DNA of 64,000 nucleotides from Calditrichia bacterium. Lineage in GTDB: Bacteria > Calditrichota > Calditrichia > RBG-13-44-9 > J075. Positions within the stretch are counted from its first letter, which is position 1; each line of letters begins with the position of its first letter. The notes beneath the pieces were generated by a model. That model had not been told where the DNA came from. It saw nothing but the letters and a program-made list of their open reading frames with translations, and did not search any database. A program made the position numbers and the translations under genes. Where the stretch lies: positions 62,001 to 126,000 of the forward strand of contig JANQQU010000033.1 of the NCBI GenBank assembly GCA_028284905.1. Reading direction: 5' to 3'. Shown here piece after piece: positions 27,189 to 35,587 of the stretch.

Positions 27189-28745
27189 CTATTCCGCACC
27201 GGCAATTTCGATAAGCGCATCAATTGCGCGTGGATCTTCCGCTTCGCCAAGCAACATAATCGCCCGCTTCCGGATGCTGCGGTCCTGATGGGTTTTCCCA
27301 ATTTCAATCAATTTTGGAATGCCGGCATTATCATCCATTTCCAACAACATATTGAGCGCATTTAATTTCAGCTTGCGGTCGTCGCTGTCTTTAATGGTTT
27401 CTTCCAGCACTGCAACGGCTTTATCTGCCGCTAAATGGGCGAGCACCTCCACCGCTGTTTCCTTAATCTCCGGGTTGGGATGGGTGCGAATGACGCTGGT
27501 CAGGGTAGACAGCGGATCCCCGATTTCCTGGGAAACCATTAGTTCGATCGCTTCTTCCTGCACATCTTCATCGCGGTCATTAAACGCGGTGTGCTTGAGA
27601 ATCCCCGGCAAATCGCTGCGTTTGTATGATGCTAATGCGTCAAGGGCTTCTTCCCGCACATCCGGGCGGCGATGATTTTCCAGAATGGCCTTCAAGGTTG
27701 CATAGGAAGCATCGTCTTTGCGATAAGCGATTGCGCTAACCGCCTCTTCCTGCACATCGACTTTCGGATCTTCGAACACAACTTTCTTCAATGTTGTCAG
27801 GGATTTTTCCCCGGGATAGTGAGCCAGCGCTTCCACGGCACTCTCGCGAATATCAACATCACGGCTCTCCGTTGCAAAAGAGATGAGGGCAGTTTCTGCT
27901 GTCGGCAGCTCAGATTGCCCCAATGCCTCCACGGCTTCTTCCCGCACATCCGGGGAACGATCTTCCCGGGCGGTGCGCACCAGAATTTTCACTGCTCGTA
28001 CGTCCTGCTGCCAGCCGAGCCATTCTGCCGCTTCCTCCCGCACGTCAGCGGTTTCGTCGCTTTTTAAGACTTCATCCAGAAAGGGAATTACCTCGGAGGC
28101 GTTATCATGCATACCGATAATGGAGATCAGTTGCTCCCGCTGGCGTTTTTTCCGGGCATCCGCATACATGCGTTTAAACACCGGCAGACTGGCGGACTGC
28201 TCCACATGCCCTACCCAGTAAACCACTTGTCGGTCAAAATCGAACGGCAGGGCCATACTGACGATGGCAATATTGTGCGCATCGCCGAGGCGTTTGCTTT
28301 TCCCCCGGTACTGAAACATCAGGGCAATTTCCTGCGGTACTTTTTTCCTGGTCGCTCGAAGTCCCTTCGCTTCCTGCAGGGCATTTTCTGCGGCCATGCG
28401 CAGTTGCTCTGCTTCCGAAACTCCCGACGATGCATCCGGCTGCTTCTTTAAGATAAGCGATAGCGAGGGCTGATCGCTCTCGTGATGGCCATGCATATAG
28501 GCAAAAATATCCCCATTACTCCAGATAAATTCATCCACACCCATATCGCGGGTAATGCTGGTGGCAATCCAGAATTCCCGGTTTGGCGATGTTTTTTCAG
28601 CATCCTGCAACGCCCACTGCCACTTTTCCGCAAAGGCTGTATTCGCATCCGGTACCGTTTTGATAGTCTGCTGAGAGAATAGACTGCCAGAAAGGAAAAT
28701 CAGTAAAATCGTTATTAAGTAAAGGTATAAAGATTGAGATTTCAT
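27189..28745 (-). CDS. Exported HEAT-repeat protein
   Basis: 518 aa from the ATG at 28745, which has GGAG 7 nt upstream and gives a signal peptide (MKSQSLYLYLITILLIFLSG). The frame extends to 28859, but that adds an unlikely leader. Residues about 25-200 form a non-repetitive domain. From about 210 to the C-terminus there are about ten HEAT/PBS-lyase-type repeats of about 31 residues with the recurring helix DVREEAVEAL. These alpha-solenoids are binding scaffolds. It is the fourth gene of the sigma operon, 149 bp after the TPR-HEAT gene; a small CCCC-TA-GGGG hairpin lies in that gap. Confidence 0.85.
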   Translation of the reverse strand: MKSQSLYLYLITILLIFLSGSLFSQQTIKTVPDANTAFAEKWQWALQDAEKTSPNREFWIATSITRDMGVDEFIWSNGDIFAYMHGHHESDQPSLSLILKKQPDASSGVSEAEQLRMAAENALQEAKGLRATRKKVPQEIALMFQYRGKSKRLGDAHNIAIVSMALPFDFDRQVVYWVGHVEQSASLPVFKRMYADARKKRQREQLISIIGMHDNASEVIPFLDEVLKSDETADVREEAAEWLGWQQDVRAVKILVRTAREDRSPDVREEAVEALGQSELPTAETALISFATESRDVDIRESAVEALAHYPGEKSLTTLKKVVFEDPKVDVQEEAVSAIAYRKDDASYATLKAILENHRRPDVREEALDALASYKRSDLPGILKHTAFNDRDEDVQEEAIELMVSQEIGDPLSTLTSVIRTHPNPEIKETAVEVLAHLAADKAVAVLEETIKDSDDRKLKLNALNMLLEMDDNAGIPKLIEIGKTHQDRSIRKRAIMLLGEAEDPRAIDALIEIAGAE

Positions 28746-28894
28746 CTTATACTCCGTTTTTGTTTGTAAGACTGTCAGCCAAGAAGTTTGTTTTTTCCAG
28801 TGACAGCTTAGCAAGCAACTGCCCGCTATCGGCTGTTCACCCCTATGGGGCCACTGCAACTCATCCGTCAGAATTTTTATCCCGGCTGAACGGC

Positions 28895-30457
28895 CTAGTT
28901 AGATCCATCTTGTAAAATTTCCATTAATGCTTCCTGAGCCGAGGGAGAACCTATTTCGCCCAGGGCGCTGATTGCCGCTTTCCGGACCGGCAGACTGTCG
29001 TCGTTAGCAATAACATCTTTCAGCACGGCGATTGCCTTATCGCTCTCGGTTTCCCCCAGGGCATATACTGCCGCTTTTCGCAAAGTGGCATCTTTTTCTT
29101 TCTTCAGAATTGATGCTAATGCATTAACCGCCGCATCATTTTCAAAATCGCCGATTTTATACAACGCAGCCTTGCGGACCTTTGCAGATTTCGTCTGTTC
29201 CATAATTTCCAGAATGGCATCGACGTCCTCGACTTCATCCACATAGGCATAAAAGGCGGTTTGGGAGATGCTCTCATTGGCATGGGAGATGGCAATATTG
29301 CGAAGGAAGTTCAGCGATTCCCGATCATCGGCATCACCGATCGCATGCAATGCGGCTTTACCCACTTCCGGATTATCCGTGTTGCTGAAAATTTCCCGAA
29401 GCATCTTTCCGGCAGTCGGGCCGTCGACATCGGCAATGGCATAGAGGGCAGCCTTCCGTAACGAGACTTCACTATCGTTGAGTGCCACCTCTTTCAGCAC
29501 CTCCAGGGCATCTTCTTCCTGATGATTTGCCAGTGCATAAAGCGATGCTTTCCGCACTTCGGTTTTTGCAGAACTTTTCAACAAGGCCCGCAGCGCTTCA
29601 CTAGCTGCCGCCTGATCCATATCGCCGAGCGCATATACTGCTGCTTTCGCCAGCTCGCTGTTTTCTCCCATGCTCGCTTCCCGCAGTACCTGAACCAAAT
29701 TGGGATGGTCGTTGTTGCTCATAGCATACAATGCTGCTTTTCGGACCGATATTTCGTTATCGGAATTAAGGATTTCCACCAGGGCATCGCCCACATCATT
29801 TTCGTCGTGATCGCCGAGGGCATATACTGCTTTCTTGCGGATATCTTTGGACTCATCCGTTTTTGCAATCTCCAGCAGCATCGGGACGACAGCTTCATTT
29901 TCGAACTCACCAAGGACATAAACAGCCTTACCGCGAATTTTTTCGTTCTCCGCATTCTTATAGATGGCATGCACGGAGTTCAATGCTTTTTCGCCGCCAA
30001 TGTTCGCAATGGCATATAAGGTTGCCAGGGTCAGCTCTTCGTTGTCACTATCCCGAATCGCTTTAATCATCGGGCGATATTGATCCTTACCACTACGCAC
30101 CAATTGCTCGCCAATCCGCACCATGTTGGAACGGGCATGATCCGCATATTTGCTGGAGCGATGGTCGGATACGAACTCTTCATAACATTTAAAACTTGCT
30201 TCCAGATCACGCCCCTTCTTCTCCTCGGCATAGCAACGCCAGTAGCGGGCATCATCTCTCCAGGAACTTCGGGGATGGTTTTGCAGCAGCGCATCGAACT
30301 TGCTGACCGCTTCATCCCACTTTTCATCCAGCACCAGGTTATAAGCCTCCTGATAAATGGTGTAGGCTTCATCCTGATTGTCATTGTCCGCAAGGGCGCA
30401 GCTTAACAGCGCCATCAGAAGCAACATCGTTATCGCATTATTGATTATCTTAAACAT
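28895..30457 (-). CDS. Exported TPR plus HEAT-repeat protein
   Basis: 520 aa with an N-terminal export signal (MFKIINNAITMLLLMALLSC). It could be cleaved after ALA (residues 21-23) or lipidated at Cys20 (LLSC). Residues about 28-120 hold two TPR-like units of the BamD/YbgF kind (YQEAYNLVLDEKWDEAVSKF and ASFKCYEEFV). From about 125 to 515 there are about 12 HEAT repeats of 31 residues with the recurring phrase VRKAALYALG. The DNA is correspondingly repetitive. It follows the anti-sigma gene by 49 bp. A role as periplasmic scaffold controlled by the adjacent ECF sigma factor is inference. Confidence 0.86.
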   Translation of the reverse strand: MFKIINNAITMLLLMALLSCALADNDNQDEAYTIYQEAYNLVLDEKWDEAVSKFDALLQNHPRSSWRDDARYWRCYAEEKKGRDLEASFKCYEEFVSDHRSSKYADHARSNMVRIGEQLVRSGKDQYRPMIKAIRDSDNEELTLATLYAIANIGGEKALNSVHAIYKNAENEKIRGKAVYVLGEFENEAVVPMLLEIAKTDESKDIRKKAVYALGDHDENDVGDALVEILNSDNEISVRKAALYAMSNNDHPNLVQVLREASMGENSELAKAAVYALGDMDQAAASEALRALLKSSAKTEVRKASLYALANHQEEDALEVLKEVALNDSEVSLRKAALYAIADVDGPTAGKMLREIFSNTDNPEVGKAALHAIGDADDRESLNFLRNIAISHANESISQTAFYAYVDEVEDVDAILEIMEQTKSAKVRKAALYKIGDFENDAAVNALASILKKEKDATLRKAAVYALGETESDKAIAVLKDVIANDDSLPVRKAAISALGEIGSPSAQEALMEILQDGSN

Positions 30458-30506
30458 GTCTGCACTCCTTAGAATTCTTTCTTTTCAATCTTTTCTGCCG
30501 GTCGCC

Positions 30507-31310
30507 TTAAATTCGTGGCGCGCCGGATTTTCCTATGTCCTTTTTCTCCGGATTGCCCTGGTTAATTTCTTCCAGGTTGATCTTCAGGAGAATCCCCCGC
30601 CGGTCTACGCCGTGCCGGATCATCTCAATTGCGGAGAGATCTTCTTCGGCTTCCAGACTGGCAATTTGCAGCAGAATAATTTCCAGATCGGATACTAATT
30701 TCCGCAGCCGCTGCTGTCGTGGCTCTTTCAAGGCTTCCTTCAGATAGACGGCTTCCCGAACCAGGTTCCGGGAGGCTTTCTGATAGCCACTGAAATCCAG
30801 GCCATCCTGCGTGGCTTCATCTTCATCGATGGTTACTACTCCCAGGAGTAAAACCTTCGACTTTTCCAGATAGTTGAAAGTGCGGTCCTGCACCGCTGCG
30901 GCCTGTATCAGATCATTCTCTTTTTCAGGCGAAGTCAGGTTTCCCGGGATAAACAGATTTCTTCCCAGGAAGATACCAACGACCAGAATCGCTGCAGCTG
31001 CTACCACCCGGTAGCCCCACTGCCAAATCGGAGAGACCGGCATTTTATGAACATTTTTTGCGGTGTTGCCATTGCTCTCCGGCAGCTTTTCGGCAAGGCG
31101 ATCCCAGTAGCCTTCCCAGAACTCCGCCGAAGGCGCGGCTTGTTCCCGCTCATCCATGATCCGCAATGTTCCCTGCAGCCGCTTAAATTCCGCCTTACAA
31201 TCCGAACAGGATGCAAGATGCGCATCGAACCAGCGTTGATCCGCTGCAGTCAGCTCATTGTAAAGCGCGTCTACAAATAATGATTCACTTTTCCGGCAAT
31301 TTTCGTTCAT
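30507..31310 (-). CDS. Zinc-finger transmembrane anti-sigma factor
   Basis: 267 aa. Residues 1-50 carry an anti-sigma zinc finger of the zf-HC2 type (FDAHLASCSDCKAEF, His plus CxxC). A single transmembrane helix lies at about 100-118 (VVAAAAILVVGIFLG), leaving a ~150-residue periplasmic domain rich in helices. The arrangement fits an anti-sigma factor that holds its ECF sigma at the membrane until an envelope signal is sensed. It lies 21 nt downstream of the sigma gene on the same strand, the usual order for such pairs. Confidence 0.88.
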   Translation of the reverse strand: MNENCRKSESLFVDALYNELTAADQRWFDAHLASCSDCKAEFKRLQGTLRIMDEREQAAPSAEFWEGYWDRLAEKLPESNGNTAKNVHKMPVSPIWQWGYRVVAAAAILVVGIFLGRNLFIPGNLTSPEKENDLIQAAAVQDRTFNYLEKSKVLLLGVVTIDEDEATQDGLDFSGYQKASRNLVREAVYLKEALKEPRQQRLRKLVSDLEIILLQIASLEAEEDLSAIEMIRHGVDRRGILLKINLEEINQGNPEKKDIGKSGAPRI

Positions 31311-31331
31311 GGTATCATTCCTGTACTGTTT

Positions 31332-31904
31332 TTAAATATCGGCCTGATAAAACGCCAATTCTTTTTGCAGTCGCCGAATCGCCCGAAATAAAAGAGCTTT
31401 CACGGTGCCTTCGGCAATATCGAGTACCGCGCCAATTTCCTTCAGGGGCATTTCCTGGTAATGCCGCAGCACGAACACCGACCGTTCCCGGGCAGAAAGC
31501 AAATTCAACGCATTCTGAATATGAGTTTGAATACCGGCAGCTTCTACCTGTTTATCGGGCGATGTCTTTTGGGAATCCGGGGCTTTAATTTCCTGAATAT
31601 CCCGCGATGCTTCCTCATTGTTGATCGACACTGTACTCACCTGTTTCTTTCGTTTGCTATCGATATGGCAGTTAACGGTAATTCGATATAGCCAGGAGCT
31701 AAACTTGGCATCTCCGCGGAATTTCCCGATAAAACGCAGGGCACGGATGAAGACCTCCTGGGAAAGATCTTCTGCATCAAAATGGTTGCCGGAGAGGTCC
31801 AGCGCGAGGTAGTAGATCATCTGCTTGTATCTCTCTACCAGCGTGCGAAACGCTTCCATGTTCCCATTTTGTGCCTGTGCAACAAGTGCCTTATCTTCGA
31901 TCAC
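31332..31904 (-). CDS. ECF-type RNA polymerase sigma factor
   Basis: 190 aa. Region 2 has AEDLSQEVFIRAL and FSSWLYRITVNCHID. A linker of about 45 residues is rich in Gln and Ser. Region 4 has LSARERSVFVLRHYQEMPLKEIGAVLDIAEGTV (split here for reading: ARERSVFVLRHYQ, then EIGAVLDIAEGTVKALL). This is the ECF (group 4) layout with no region 1 or 3. It should direct RNA polymerase to a regulon that very likely includes its own operon. It is the first gene of a five-gene leftward unit: sigma, anti-sigma and three HEAT proteins. Confidence 0.92.
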   Translation of the reverse strand: MIEDKALVAQAQNGNMEAFRTLVERYKQMIYYLALDLSGNHFDAEDLSQEVFIRALRFIGKFRGDAKFSSWLYRITVNCHIDSKRKKQVSTVSINNEEASRDIQEIKAPDSQKTSPDKQVEAAGIQTHIQNALNLLSARERSVFVLRHYQEMPLKEIGAVLDIAEGTVKALLFRAIRRLQKELAFYQADI

Positions 31905-32072
31905 CGTCTCTGCCTTTTCACTTTATTTGATGAGTATGACGGGGCGCTTTTTGGAAAGGTTTACAATAGAAGTATATAATTTTTGAAATTCTTTTTTGCA
32001 GAGCTGCCGGTCAGCAGCATGTAACTATTGTACTAAGGTGACATCTAAAATGAAACCAAAATTGAGGCTGGC

Positions 32073-32483
32073 ATGAAACAGTTAAATGAAAACATCCCCC
32101 ACATCCTGAAAGCACATAAACGTATTGCAGTTGTTGGTCTGTCGGACCGCGCTTTCCGCCCCAGTTACGGCGTTGCCCGTTTGATGAATATGGAAGGCTA
32201 TACAGTGATTCCGGTAAATCCGAATGTCGAGAGCGTTTTTGGCATCCCCGCTTATGACCATTTGCTGGATATTCCCGGAGAAATTGACCTGGTAAATATT
32301 TTTCGCCGCCCGGAACACGTTCCCGAGATTGTCGACGCAGCCATCAAGAAAAACGTTCACTCTATCTGGATGCAGCTTGGCGTTATCCATCCCGAGGCAG
32401 CCGAAAAAGCCCTGAAGGCCGGTATTGATGTAGTGATGGATCGGTGTTGGGCGGTTGAGTATCCGAAATACATGTATGAGTAA
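32073..32483 (+). CDS. CoA-binding domain protein (YccU-like)
   Basis: 136 aa, a single Rossmann-type CoA_binding_2 domain (IAVVGLSDRAFRPSYGVARL, then YTVIPVNPNVESVFGIPAY and the C-terminal GIDVVMDRCWAVEY). The E. coli relative YccU/HcsA-type protein binds CoA, but the physiological role is unsettled. The length is normal for the family. It is a single-gene unit transcribed away from the sigma gene. Confidence 0.9.
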   Translation: MKQLNENIPHILKAHKRIAVVGLSDRAFRPSYGVARLMNMEGYTVIPVNPNVESVFGIPAYDHLLDIPGEIDLVNIFRRPEHVPEIVDAAIKKNVHSIWMQLGVIHPEAAEKALKAGIDVVMDRCWAVEYPKYMYE

Positions 32484-32805
32484 TATTTTTTGACGGTTAA
32501 TTTCTGGGAAAGCGCCGGATAAAGTGGCCGGCATGTAGTATGGAGAATATGGTTCCGCTTCGCTGATGGTTGGGGATTTTTAGAGTGACGCAAAAAGTTT
32601 TACCCAGGTAACCATGAATTGGTGCGTTGGCGCTTGGGGAGAATATGGTTCCGCTTCGCTAATGGTTGAAAAACACTTGCCAACGGCCAACCATCAACGA
32701 ACGCAGTGAGTGCAACAATTAGCGATCCCGGCCGTCCGGGAGAGCGGAGCCATATTGCACCCAACATTACTAAAAATCTAAATCGGAATTTGTCTCAGAT
32801 AAGCA
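32484..32805. repeat. Intergenic cluster of direct and inverted repeat copies
   Basis: A 31-bp unit beginning GGAGAATATGGTTCCGCTTC occurs at 32542-32572 and 32638-32668, differing at one position. An imperfect inverted relative (AATATGGCTCCGCTC read leftward) ends near 32756 and carries an inserted GC-rich hairpin (CCGGCCGTCCGGG). No gene is credible. The segment lies between the CoA-binding gene and the converging TonB receptor gene. Confidence 0.6.
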
Positions 32806-35082
32806 TTAATACTCAATCCCAAGCGTCAGGTAGTATCTTCTTTCCCGCAGAATCAATCCTTCCAGATCAAAATCATCATCCAGCGCATTTCGTAAGCTGG
32901 CGTTAAAAATCAGTTTCACTCGGTCGATTTCAAATGATTTACTGAAATGGATATCCAAATTGGAGATTTTCGGAATTTTCGTTTCCCGAAATTCCCCATC
33001 AGTGGTACGGATTTGGGCAATCTGCTCACCTTCCTGGTAAGCATGGAGATGCAGCGCGTAGCCGTACTGGTTCAGGCGCATGTTAATGGTATATTTCCGG
33101 TCATGCTTAAACGGGAAGGTCGGCTGGTCGGAAAAAATATAGCGGGATGCGCCGACGTCCATGGTCATTTTTTTCTGGAACAGGTAGAGCGACTGTTTCG
33201 CTTCGAAGCCGGTGAGAGTTGCTTCGCTGACATTATCATAAACCGGGATTGGGGTACCGGGGAGATAATAGCTGCGAAACTTGTTTTGATAGGAATTGCG
33301 GAAAATATTTCCGGATAATTCCCAGCCATAAATATCGCTGCGCCCGACCTGATGCAGCAAGTTTAGCCCCATCTCAACGCTACGATTTTTCTCCGCTTCC
33401 AGGCTTGGTACTTCTACCGCCGAGGAAAGCAGCTCCCGGGTGCTGATTTGCTGAAGCAAAGTAGGAAATTTCACATTACTGCCGACATTCAAAAACCCTT
33501 TAAATGCAAAGCGGCCGTTATTTCCGGAGAAATGAGTGGACAATTTCACCATGCTTTCCCGCCAGGCATTCTCAATCGGTGTATAGCCGAATTCATCATT
33601 GCTCTCATTAAGCGCAGCGGGGTTATCCTGCTTGTCGTCAACCATATCATAACGAACGCTAAGATCAAAATTCACCCGCTGCAGAAAGCTGCTGCGCGGT
33701 GGAATCTTCACCTTGGCAATTGAAACAAAGCCATGATTTTGACGGGTTATATCCGAAGACTGAAAGATATTTTGGCTGGAGTTCAGGTATGAACGATCAT
33801 CCTGAAAATCCAATCGGGCATTTTTGAACTGGTATCCCAGCAACACCTGAAAATATTCCATATCAATGGACTTGTTAGCGTTAAAATGCCAGGAAGAGTT
33901 GTCGATATTTCGGGTAAGATACCCATCTTCGCTATCGAGATTAAAGAAGCGCAGATACTGATCTTCTTCCTGCCATTGATACGCTCCGGAAATATTCAAC
34001 TGATCCACACCAAAGAGCTCCCCGACAAAACGGGTGGAAACCATTTGGTTAAAATTGGAAAGCGTTTCTTCATCACGCTCGTTGAAATAATCGACCATAG
34101 AACGATTATACATCACCCCGACTGTACTCGTGGGCACACCCGCGGTCGTTTCGGAGAGATTATAAGCGAGACTGGCAGTTTGATGCTCCGAATCGTTTTT
34201 CAGCACTTCGATGACCTCTTCGCCACTCTGTGCCAATTCCCGCTCGGCTTCTCCTTTTTTAACACTGTAACCGGCGTGCATCCGACCAATATCCTTAAAG
34301 AGGTGCAGGCCCCAGTTATTAGTGTTATAGGCGCCGATTTGCTGTTGAAAGCGAAAGTTGTAATCCTGCTGAAAACGGGGAATCACATTGACAACGCCGG
34401 AAAATCCTTCCGAGCCGTACAGTGTTGTGTTACTGCCCTTGATTACTTCCAGGCGCTCGATTTCGGCCAGGTTAATCAGGGAGATATCGAAGATGTTATC
34501 CAGATTGCTGTTCATTTTTATGCCATTGTAGAGCACAATGACTTCATCCGGACTGCCACCACGAATAGAAACCGTTTTTTTGCCGCTAATCTCTTCATCG
34601 ACCTGAATACTATGATCGGTACGCAGCAGATCGCCGGCATCGATATAGCCGTGCAGGTCGAAAATGCGTGCATCAAGCACAGATACAGATTGCGGTAAGT
34701 CTTTATGGATTTCCAGTTGGGATTCGATCGATTCCGTTTGCACTACCGGGATAGAAATAACCCGTTCCTGCATGTTAATATTGTTTGTGGATAGCACTTC
34801 TTCGATCATCAGGTAGAGGGTATCGTAGGCAACATGTTGGAACATCACCATCATTGCCGGCTCCGGCCGCACCACGCGCATACTAAACCGACCAGCAGCA
34901 TTGGAAACGGTGCCGATGCCTAAATCTTTGATATAAATATTTACATTGGGGATTTCGCGGTGGGTGTTGGCATCACGAACTTTGCCGTTAATGACAAGCT
35001 CCTGAGCGGAAATGGAAAAGGCGATGGACAACAGGAGCGTTATCCATATAAATCTTAAGCATCTGATGCTGCTAGCGCTCAT
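32806..35082 (-). CDS. TonB-dependent outer-membrane receptor with carboxypeptidase-like N-domain
   Basis: About 758 aa from the ATG at 35082, which gives signal peptide IWITLLLSIAFSISAQ; the frame also opens at 35106. Residues about 20-105 are a CarbopepD_reg_2-like beta-sandwich (INGKVRDANTHREIPNVNIY). A plug follows (VSVLDARIFDLHGYIDAGDL, then VSIRGGSPDEVIVLYNGIKM and VIKGSNTTLYGSEGFSGVVNV), then a beta-barrel to the C-terminal LTLGIEY. It would take up a ligand using TonB energy. The ligand is unknown. No SusD-like gene is adjacent, and no B12-type riboswitch was recognised upstream. Confidence 0.92.
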   Translation of the reverse strand: MSASSIRCLRFIWITLLLSIAFSISAQELVINGKVRDANTHREIPNVNIYIKDLGIGTVSNAAGRFSMRVVRPEPAMMVMFQHVAYDTLYLMIEEVLSTNNINMQERVISIPVVQTESIESQLEIHKDLPQSVSVLDARIFDLHGYIDAGDLLRTDHSIQVDEEISGKKTVSIRGGSPDEVIVLYNGIKMNSNLDNIFDISLINLAEIERLEVIKGSNTTLYGSEGFSGVVNVIPRFQQDYNFRFQQQIGAYNTNNWGLHLFKDIGRMHAGYSVKKGEAERELAQSGEEVIEVLKNDSEHQTASLAYNLSETTAGVPTSTVGVMYNRSMVDYFNERDEETLSNFNQMVSTRFVGELFGVDQLNISGAYQWQEEDQYLRFFNLDSEDGYLTRNIDNSSWHFNANKSIDMEYFQVLLGYQFKNARLDFQDDRSYLNSSQNIFQSSDITRQNHGFVSIAKVKIPPRSSFLQRVNFDLSVRYDMVDDKQDNPAALNESNDEFGYTPIENAWRESMVKLSTHFSGNNGRFAFKGFLNVGSNVKFPTLLQQISTRELLSSAVEVPSLEAEKNRSVEMGLNLLHQVGRSDIYGWELSGNIFRNSYQNKFRSYYLPGTPIPVYDNVSEATLTGFEAKQSLYLFQKKMTMDVGASRYIFSDQPTFPFKHDRKYTINMRLNQYGYALHLHAYQEGEQIAQIRTTDGEFRETKIPKISNLDIHFSKSFEIDRVKLIFNASLRNALDDDFDLEGLILRERRYYLTLGIEY

Positions 35083-35290
35083 TTTCCCACATCCTTTTCT
35101 CTGCATCTTCTCAACTACTTAACACTGTTTCAAATTAAAAACACCCTAATATGTTGTTTTAATTGAAACTTGATAAAAATATGAGACAAAAACGGTACCA
35201 AATCTTTTTGTCTTAATTGATAAGGCTATAAAAAACAGTTAGTTGATTTTTAAAAAAAAGTTGTGAGCTAATCGACAGGTATCTCATTTT

Positions 35291-35323
35291 TCCTAAAAAT
35301 GGGAAAAAAATTTCCCACTAGGA
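35291..35323 (-). terminator. Terminator-like hairpin downstream of selC
   Basis: Stem TGGGAAA/TTTCCCA (35300-35306 and 35311-35317) inside a TCCTA/TAGGA outer pair. Read leftward, away from the tRNA, it is followed by a run of five T. It ends 34 bp past the tRNA 3' end. Confidence 0.6.
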
Positions 35324-35356
35324 TCATAATTTACAAACAATTGGGTAGGAAAAAAT

Positions 35357-35453
35357 TGGCGGAGGTGCGTGGGAGTCGAACCCACCCGCCCCGGTTTGCC
35401 GGGGCACACGCGGCTTTGAAGGCCGGGGGAGACACCGGTCCCCATCCACCTCC
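35357..35453 (-). tRNA. selC: Selenocysteine tRNA, anticodon UCA
   Basis: 97 nt including encoded CCA (35357-35359). Read leftward: acceptor GGAGGTG...CACCTCC with discriminator G; a long D stem (GGGGA/TCCCC); anticodon stem CGGC/GCCG with loop CTTCAAA, giving UCA; a long variable arm GCCCCGG-CAAA-CCGGGGC; and T arm GTGGG-TTCGACT-CCCAC. The long acceptor-T helix, the large extra arm and the UCA anticodon define tRNA-Sec. The eighth acceptor position looks like a G-G mismatch. This implies the organism reads some UGA codons as selenocysteine; selA, selB and selD are not in the window. Confidence 0.95.
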
Positions 35454-35521
35454 ATCCAAAAAGAACAGATAAATATAAATCTTTGTAATCGATAAAAAGT
35501 ATTAGTGATTACGAAAAAACA

Positions 35522-35555
35522 ACGGCGGATTTGAGTGTAAATTCAAATCCGCCGT
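35522..35555 (-). terminator. Intrinsic terminator of the PGI/PMI gene
   Basis: Perfect 13-bp stem ACGGCGGATTTGA / TCAAATCCGCCGT with an 8-nt loop. Read leftward, it is followed by TGTTTTTTCG. It lies 33 bp after the stop codon and about 70 bp before the selC 5' end, so it separates the two transcripts. Confidence 0.85.
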
Positions 35556-35587
35556 AATAAAATCATATCGAAAAACGAACTAACATA

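Noticed and set aside
27319-28221. Long reading frames on the opposite strand of the HEAT-repeat genes
   Set aside because: They mirror the repeated coding strand, lack start signals and have no protein-like features.
32542-32668. Short CRISPR-like array
   Set aside because: Only two direct copies, no regular spacing, no cas genes; better explained as a dispersed repeat.
35083-35356. Cobalamin or other riboswitch ahead of the TonB receptor
   Set aside because: No B12-box or other conserved riboswitch core was found; the only strong structure fits a selC terminator.
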